A stretch of DNA of 37,691 nt from Bryobacterales bacterium (GTDB lineage Bacteria; Acidobacteriota; Terriglobia; Bryobacterales; Bryobacteraceae): positions 1-37,691 of the forward strand of contig JAIXKK010000100.1 in the NCBI GenBank assembly GCA_026954325.1, written 5' to 3'. Under the pieces are notes generated by a model, which was not told where the DNA came from, did no database searches, and saw only the letters and a program-made list of their open reading frames with translations. Below are positions 33,261-37,691 of this stretch, one piece after another; the first letter of the stretch is position 1; each line of letters opens with the position of its first letter. The translations under genes and the position numbers were made by a program.

Positions 33261-34736
33261 ATGAATGAGCCGCGGGTTCCCACGCAAACTCCGCCAAGGC
33301 GCCGGAAGCGCCCGCCGCAGTGGCGTCACATCAACTTTCCGATGCGGGGAATCTCGCGTCTTCACCCTGCTCCTCCGCGTCCGGTCCGCCAGCAGGCGCG
33401 GGACGTGTGGGACAGCGTCCGTCTCCTGATTCGCTCCGCCACCCTCTGGCTGGTTTTGTCCGCCGCCCTGCTTTATCAGCGCTGGTACATCACTGCCGCG
33501 GCGGCTTTCGTAGTCAGCTTTACATTCGTAGTTTTCCGGCCCTACATCCGCGAAGTACGGATGCGGGTGGACGAAGGCTTCGGCACGGATTCCGCGGAGT
33601 TTCTGAGCACGGTTGCCGGAGCCACCGGCGTCCCCATGATCGGCGGCAACCGGCTGGAAATTCTCAACAACGGCGAGGAATTCTACCCCGCGATGCTCGC
33701 CGCCATCTCGCGGGCGAACTACTCCATCACCATGGAGCAATACATCTTCTCGGCCAGTGAGATCGGCCGGCAATTCGCGGAGGCGTTCGCGGCCCGCGCG
33801 CTCGACGGGGTCAACGTGAAACTTCTGCTCGATGCCGTGGGGGCGGCGAACATTGGGAGCGAGATTCTCCGTATCCTCACCGCGGCAGGATGCGAGATCC
33901 GCTGGTACCGCCCCATCCGCTGGTACGATCTGCATCGCGTCAACCACCGCAACCACCGCAAAAGCCTCATTATCGACGGGCGGATTGCCTTCACCGGCGG
34001 GGCGGGAATTGATGACCACTGGCGCGGAGCGGCGCGCAACCCGTCCGAGTGGCGAGACCTGCAGATTCGGATGGAGGGGCCGGGCGTGGTCCCGCTCCAG
34101 ACCGGGTTCGCTTCGAACTGGCTCGAAGCCACGGGCGAAGTAATCACGGGGCCGGAGTACTATCCCGTTCCGGAACCCTTGGGCCCCGTGGAACTGCAAA
34201 CGGTGCTCAGTTCCCCCAAGGGAGACCAATACACCGCCTCCATCCTCTATGCGCTGGGTATTCTGTCGGCGCGGCAATGCATCTACATCGCCAATCCGTA
34301 CTTCGTCCCCGGTCCGCTCGCCATTGAGAGGATCGAGGAAGCCGTCGAGCGCGGAGTCGATGTCAAGGTGATGGTCGCCGGCGCGCACAACGATGCGTGG
34401 TGGGCGCGGCAGAACAGTGTCCGGCTCTACGGAAGGCTGCTCGAGGCCGGTGTGGAGATTTACGAGTACCTGCCCACCATGCTCCATCAGAAGATGATGC
34501 TGGTGGATTACATCTGGGCCACCGTGGGGACCACGAACTTCGACCACCGCTCTTTCCGGTTCAACGAAGAAACGAACGTATGCTTCCATGATCCAGAATA
34601 CGTGGATCAACTGCGGAGCATCTTTTACCGCGACCTGGAGAGGTGCCGCCGCGTGGATCTGGCCGAATGGCGCCGCCGGGGACTGCACGTGCGCGCCGGG
34701 GAGATATTCGCGTCTTTGCTACAGGACCAGGTATGA
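33261..34736 (+). CDS. Cardiolipin synthase-like phospholipase D family protein
   Basis: This 491-aa membrane-associated enzyme of the PLD superfamily probably joins phospholipids into cardiolipin. A basic N-terminus (PPRRRKRPPQ) precedes two transmembrane helices (LWLVLSAALLY, ITAAAAFVVSFTFVVF). The first HKD motif is HRKSLIIDGRIAFTGG and the second is HQKMMLVDYIWATVGTTNFDHRS; both keep His, Lys and Asp. MEQYIFSASEIGRQFAEAF is typical of the family. The stop overlaps the next start as ATGA (34733-34736), giving the same pair as clsB (ybhO) and ybhP of E. coli. The start at ATG 33261 lies about 14 nt after GAGGA. Confidence 0.88.
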   Translation: MNEPRVPTQTPPRRRKRPPQWRHINFPMRGISRLHPAPPRPVRQQARDVWDSVRLLIRSATLWLVLSAALLYQRWYITAAAAFVVSFTFVVFRPYIREVRMRVDEGFGTDSAEFLSTVAGATGVPMIGGNRLEILNNGEEFYPAMLAAISRANYSITMEQYIFSASEIGRQFAEAFAARALDGVNVKLLLDAVGAANIGSEILRILTAAGCEIRWYRPIRWYDLHRVNHRNHRKSLIIDGRIAFTGGAGIDDHWRGAARNPSEWRDLQIRMEGPGVVPLQTGFASNWLEATGEVITGPEYYPVPEPLGPVELQTVLSSPKGDQYTASILYALGILSARQCIYIANPYFVPGPLAIERIEEAVERGVDVKVMVAGAHNDAWWARQNSVRLYGRLLEAGVEIYEYLPTMLHQKMMLVDYIWATVGTTNFDHRSFRFNEETNVCFHDPEYVDQLRSIFYRDLERCRRVDLAEWRRRGLHVRAGEIFASLLQDQV

Positions 34737-35452
34737 AGACCATCCGCATCGCCACCTACAATATTCACAAGTGCCAGGGAATGGACGGGCGCGTCCGCCC
34801 CGAGCGGATCGCGCGGGTGCTCGAGGAGATCAACGCCGATGTCGTGGCGCTGCAGGAGGTGCACAGCGTCGAGAACCACCGCGCCGAAGCCGATCAGTCG
34901 CGCTATATCGCGGAGGCGCTCGACATGCGCTTCATTCACGCCGAAGCGCGCAAGTTGCATGGGGGCGCCTACGGCAACGTTCTGCTTTCCCGATTTCCCG
35001 TCGATAGCCACCACAACGTCGACATCACCCATACCGGCAGGGAAGAGCGCAGCGTGCTGCGGGCGGACATTGCGGTGGAGGGACGCTCGCTGCACTTCTT
35101 CAACCTGCACCTGGGAACGGGATACTTCGAGCGGCGCTTTCAGGCGCGGGCGTTGATGGAGCATCGTGTTCTCCGCGCGCCGGATTTGAGCGGCGAGCGC
35201 ATTGTGATGGGCGATCTCAACGAATGGACCCGCGGCCTGGTCACCCACACCCTGACCGAAGAACTGCGCCGCGTGGATCTGGAACTGCCGTTGTTCCGCC
35301 GCCGCACCTATCCGGCGCTGCTTCCGTTTCTTCACCTGGATTACATCTACTACGAACACACCCTGCGGGCCAGGGACGCGTTCTTTCATCACAGCCGGCT
35401 GTCGCTGATCGCTTCCGATCACCTGCCGCTGGTGGCGGATTTTGACCTGTAG
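34733..35452 (+). CDS. Endonuclease/exonuclease/phosphatase (EEP) family protein, YbhP-like
   Basis: This 239-aa member of the EEP superfamily of metal-dependent phosphodiesterases is cytoplasmic or peripheral, with no signal peptide. The core motifs are all present: IATYNIHKC (Asn10), VVALQEVHS (metal-binding Glu42), GNVLLSRFPV, FFNLHLG, IVMGDLNEW (Asp-x-Asn) and the final LIASDHLPLVADFDL with the catalytic Asp-His. Its ATG overlaps the stop of the cardiolipin synthase gene. The substrate in E. coli YbhP is not settled to my knowledge; the coupling suggests a lipid headgroup or phosphodiester by-product. A hairpin for the convergent protease gene lies just downstream. Confidence 0.88.
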   Translation: MKTIRIATYNIHKCQGMDGRVRPERIARVLEEINADVVALQEVHSVENHRAEADQSRYIAEALDMRFIHAEARKLHGGAYGNVLLSRFPVDSHHNVDITHTGREERSVLRADIAVEGRSLHFFNLHLGTGYFERRFQARALMEHRVLRAPDLSGERIVMGDLNEWTRGLVTHTLTEELRRVDLELPLFRRRTYPALLPFLHLDYIYYEHTLRARDAFFHHSRLSLIASDHLPLVADFDL

Positions 35453-35456
35453 AGAC

Positions 35457-35506
35457 AAAAAAACCGCCACGCCTCCCGGCCTCTTGCGGACCGGGAGGCA
35501 TGGCGG
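35457..35506 (-). terminator. Rho-independent terminator of the HtrA protease gene
   Basis: The 16-nt arms at 35464-35479 and 35491-35506 (CCGCCACGCCTCCCGG against CCGGGAGGCATGGCGG) pair with one mismatch around an 11-nt loop. On the minus strand the stem is followed by seven T (A-run 35457-35463). Confidence 0.9.
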
Positions 35507-35522
35507 ATCGGAGTAGGCAGCG

Positions 35523-37013
35523 TCAACGGGATTCTATTGCGAGGAACAGCGTGCTGCCGCCGCGGTTCACTTTCAGCAGTACGGTGCCGCTGGCATGGGC
35601 CACCGCTGTCTGGAATTCATTCACATTGTTGATCTTCTGATGATTCACTTCCTGAATGACATCGCCGCTCGCCAGTCCGGCCGCCGCGGCGGCGCTGGCC
35701 CCATCCACATCGGTCACCACGACGCCGGTGGTAGTGGCCGGCAGATTGAGGCTGCGCAATGTCTGTGGATCGAGATTCTGCACGCTCACACCGTCCATCA
35801 GACCCGTTCCGGGCTGCTCCTGGCCCGAGCGCCCCATCTTGGCGGATCCGTAGTTGGCCGGCATTTCCTCGAGCTTCACGGGAATTTCCTTGTACGTCCC
35901 GCCGCGCAGCACCTTCAGGTTCACCGTGGCGCCGGGCGGCATCATGGCAACATGCAGCCGGAACTGGTTGTAGTCTTCGATAGGCTTACCGTTGACGGCC
36001 ACAAGCACGTCGCCGGATTGGAGCCCTGCCCTGGAAGCCGGCGTATTCGGGGTCACATCCGCCACGACAGCGCCCATCGTTTCCTTCAGACCGAAGCCCT
36101 TGGCGAGCGCCGGGGTTACGGGTTGGAGGGAGACTCCCAGGTAGGCGCGGGTTACTTTACCCTTGGTCACAATCTGATCCATCACATTGCGCGCCAGGTT
36201 GGCGGGAATGGCGAATCCCACGCCGTTGTTGCCGCCGGAGTTCGGGGAGATGATCGCCGTGTTGATGCCGATCAGGTCGCCCTGCGAGTTGACAAGCGCG
36301 CCTCCGGAATTACCGGGGTTGATGGCGGCATCCGTCTGGATAAAATCTTCGTAGTCCTCAATTCCGAGGTTGCCCCGGCCTTTCGCACTGACAATGCCGA
36401 GTGTCACTGTCTGGCCGACGCCGAACGGGTTGCCGATGGCCAGTGCGTAATCGCCGACTTCCACCTTCGAGCTGTCACCGAAGGTTAGCGTCGGCAAATC
36501 CTTGGCGTCAATCTTCAAAACCGCTAGGTCAGTCTTGGCGTCGGCGCCGATGAGTTTGGCCTTGAATTCGCGTTTGTCGGAGAGCGCCACGGTAATGGTG
36601 GTCGCCTTCTCGACGACATGATTGTTGGTCAGGATGTAGCCATCATGAGAGACAATGACGCCCGAGCCGAGGGAGTGTTCCCGTTCGCTCTGGGGCGGCC
36701 GCTGGCGCGGCATTCGGCCGAAAAACTGCTCAAAGAACGGGTCGTTGAAAGGTAGTCCGAAATCGTTGCTCGATACTTTGACTATCTTCGAGGTGGAGAT
36801 GTTGACGACAGCGGGTAAATCTCGTTTCACAACCGCGCGGAAGCCTTCCGCCGGCTGTGCCGTTTGAGGAGAGCGTACTGAAATCGCCGGAGGCGCCTGC
36901 TGCACCTGAGACTTATGTTCAGTAACCGCTCCCACGACTGCGCCTATTCCGAAAACCGCGAGGAGTCCGCCAATCAGCATCTGATGACGGAACCTCGATC
37001 CAATTTGAGTCAT
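35523..37013 (-). CDS. Do/DegP-family periplasmic serine protease (HtrA)
   Basis: This 496-aa envelope quality-control protease has an N-terminal membrane anchor or signal segment (MLIGGLLAVFGIGAVVGAV), then the trypsin-like domain with His132 in TNNHVV, Asp162 in TDLAVLKI and Ser236 in NPGNSGGAL. The long LA-loop region holds DPFFEQFFGRMPRQRPPQ. Two PDZ domains follow (RAYLGVSLQPVTPALAKGFGL...SRAGLQSGDVLVAVNG and GVSVQNLDPQTLRSLNLP...GLASGDVIQEVNHQ). It should cleave or hold misfolded periplasmic proteins. The RBS is AGGAGGAAAACAA before ATG. An 18-nt palindrome lies 38 nt upstream of the start. Confidence 0.95.
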   Translation of the reverse strand: MTQIGSRFRHQMLIGGLLAVFGIGAVVGAVTEHKSQVQQAPPAISVRSPQTAQPAEGFRAVVKRDLPAVVNISTSKIVKVSSNDFGLPFNDPFFEQFFGRMPRQRPPQSEREHSLGSGVIVSHDGYILTNNHVVEKATTITVALSDKREFKAKLIGADAKTDLAVLKIDAKDLPTLTFGDSSKVEVGDYALAIGNPFGVGQTVTLGIVSAKGRGNLGIEDYEDFIQTDAAINPGNSGGALVNSQGDLIGINTAIISPNSGGNNGVGFAIPANLARNVMDQIVTKGKVTRAYLGVSLQPVTPALAKGFGLKETMGAVVADVTPNTPASRAGLQSGDVLVAVNGKPIEDYNQFRLHVAMMPPGATVNLKVLRGGTYKEIPVKLEEMPANYGSAKMGRSGQEQPGTGLMDGVSVQNLDPQTLRSLNLPATTTGVVVTDVDGASAAAAAGLASGDVIQEVNHQKINNVNEFQTAVAHASGTVLLKVNRGGSTLFLAIESR

Positions 37014-37050
37014 TTGTTTTCCTCCTGGTGGAACCGTCAGTTGACTACTG

Positions 37051-37068
37051 CGTCCACATTAATGGACG
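37051..37068. promoter_or_regulatory. Inverted repeat in the HtrA gene leader or promoter
   Basis: CGTCCA (37051-37056) and TGGACG (37063-37068) are exact complements around CATTAA, 38-55 nt before the protease ATG. It could be an operator or a hairpin in the mRNA leader. Further up, TATAGT on the minus strand (37086-37091) is a possible -10 element. Confidence 0.4.
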
Positions 37069-37164
37069 TTTCAGGGAGGGTTTCGACTATACAGGCTGGG
37101 CGGTATTTCAGACGGGGAGTGTGGTGGAAATTCGGCTGCGCGGAGGGCAACATCCGGCGCGCAT

Positions 37165-37689
37165 CTACTCCACCCCCGCCGCCGCCTTCCAGCACCGCGT
37201 ACAGAAGCGTCCCTCTTTGAGATCCAGCCGCTCGATCGTCGTGCTCGAGGACATCGCGCAGCGCCAGTCCTGGCAATGCCGCAGCCCGAAGGTGTGCCCC
37301 AACTCGTGCAGTGCTTCCTTCACCAGCCTTTCGCCGAACAGATCCTCATCCGGCGGCAGTCCGTAAAACTCCTGCCGCAGGCGGTGGGCGGAGAGCACCG
37401 CGCAGCTTCCCGCCAACTGCGCTTCGCCGTAGACGAAGGTGAAGATGGGCACATAGAGGTCCATCGCCGTCACGCCGAGCAGCCGGACGCCATCTCCGCG
37501 GAGAGAAGACAGATGCCTGAGCAGGGATGTGGCATGGCATTGTTTCCGCACGGGATCGAAAGCAAAGCCCGGATCCGGCCGGCCGTCGCGGACGCGAACG
37601 CCCACCCGCAGCTCCCGCGCCAGGCGCGCCGCCAGTTGATCGAGCGCCTCGATGCCCACGCCTTCGCCGATGCCCACCACCTGGATCAC
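37165..37689 (-). CDS. Archaemetzincin-type zinc metalloprotease
   Basis: This 174-aa protein is a compact metzincin of the archaemetzincin family. The extended zinc motif reads HELGHTFGLRHC (His128, Glu129, His132, His138, Cys139), followed by Cys144, the Met-turn Met146 and a later CTRC pair (163-166), giving the structural second zinc site. The N-terminal part is MIQVVGIGEGVGIEALDQLA, and the middle GVTAMDLYVPIFTFVYGEAQ is typical. It has no signal peptide, so it is cytoplasmic; physiological substrates are not known in bacteria. The start is GTG at 37689, two bases from the window end. The family alignment supports it, but a longer N-terminus outside the window cannot be excluded. Confidence 0.9.
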   Translation of the reverse strand: MIQVVGIGEGVGIEALDQLAARLARELRVGVRVRDGRPDPGFAFDPVRKQCHATSLLRHLSSLRGDGVRLLGVTAMDLYVPIFTFVYGEAQLAGSCAVLSAHRLRQEFYGLPPDEDLFGERLVKEALHELGHTFGLRHCQDWRCAMSSSTTIERLDLKEGRFCTRCWKAAAGVE

Positions 37690-37691
37690 TT

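Noticed and set aside
33231..34688. 485-codon frame antisense to the cardiolipin synthase gene
   Set aside because: Both HKD motifs are on the plus strand, and the antisense frame shows no motif.
1..37691. CRISPR arrays, tRNA or rRNA genes, insertion sequences, prophage genes
   Set aside because: I saw no regularly spaced repeats, cloverleaf-like sequence, transposase or phage structural genes. The Gp49-like toxin is part of a toxin-antitoxin pair and is not evidence of a prophage.

Overview
The window is a GC-rich chromosomal segment with about 37 protein-coding loci on both strands. I see no rRNA, tRNA, CRISPR array, insertion sequence or prophage. The gene content points to Acidobacteriota, probably the Bryobacterales/Solibacter lineage. 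The main signs are a DUF6599-type protein behind secA, a PEP-CTERM protein, a PQQ dehydrogenase with an embedded cytochrome c domain, several secreted proteins of acidobacterial style, and an ECF sigma operon with LiaF-like and DUF4097 proteins. This is inferred from protein resemblance only.

Layout. Positions 1-3001 hold SAM-cycle genes (end of metK, then ahcY) and trigger factor. Positions 3049-5198 hold a broken gene for a TIR/deoxyribosyltransferase-like plus TRAFs-binding protein, a DedA membrane protein and a small coiled-coil protein. Positions 5199-7862 hold a divergent pair, a PQQ dehydrogenase and a small c-type cytochrome. Positions 7863-10913 are looser, with a possible SPFH remnant and a Tat-exported tandem metallo-beta-lactamase protein between two long spacers. 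A HigBA-like toxin-antitoxin pair sits 22 bp in front of secA (11642-14536), followed by the DUF6599-like gene. Positions 15589-17875 carry an Asr-like small secreted protein, a BNR/sialidase-like protein and a sialate O-acetylesterase-like protein. The minus-strand block 17950-21299 is rpoD, nrdR and a frameshifted flippase-like gene.

Positions 21511-25189 form a tight five-gene operon: ECF sigma factor, zinc-finger anti-sigma factor, B-box/TM protein, small LiaI/LiaF-like protein and DUF4097 protein. It looks like an envelope-stress module. Then come a CDGSH protein lacking two of its three cluster cysteines, a secreted hypothetical protein, a GH88 unsaturated glucuronyl hydrolase, a 2-hydroxyacid dehydrogenase with a signal peptide and an HpcH/HpaI aldolase. 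Positions 29906-32286 pair a CpaE/TadZ-like ATPase with a degenerate histidine kinase/receiver protein. The end carries a PEP-CTERM protein, a clsB/ybhP-like pair (cardiolipin synthase and EEP phosphodiesterase), an HtrA protease and an archaemetzincin.

Points most worth a second look: the broken TRAFs-binding gene, which seems to lack an internal block; the CDGSH protein with two Cys-to-Arg changes, each one base from Cys; the flippase frameshift whose downstream half ends in an ATGA overlap with nrdR; the degenerate kinase/receiver beside a CpaE-like ATPase; and a recurrent TAnnnT element 6-9 nt before start codons, suggesting leaderless transcripts.
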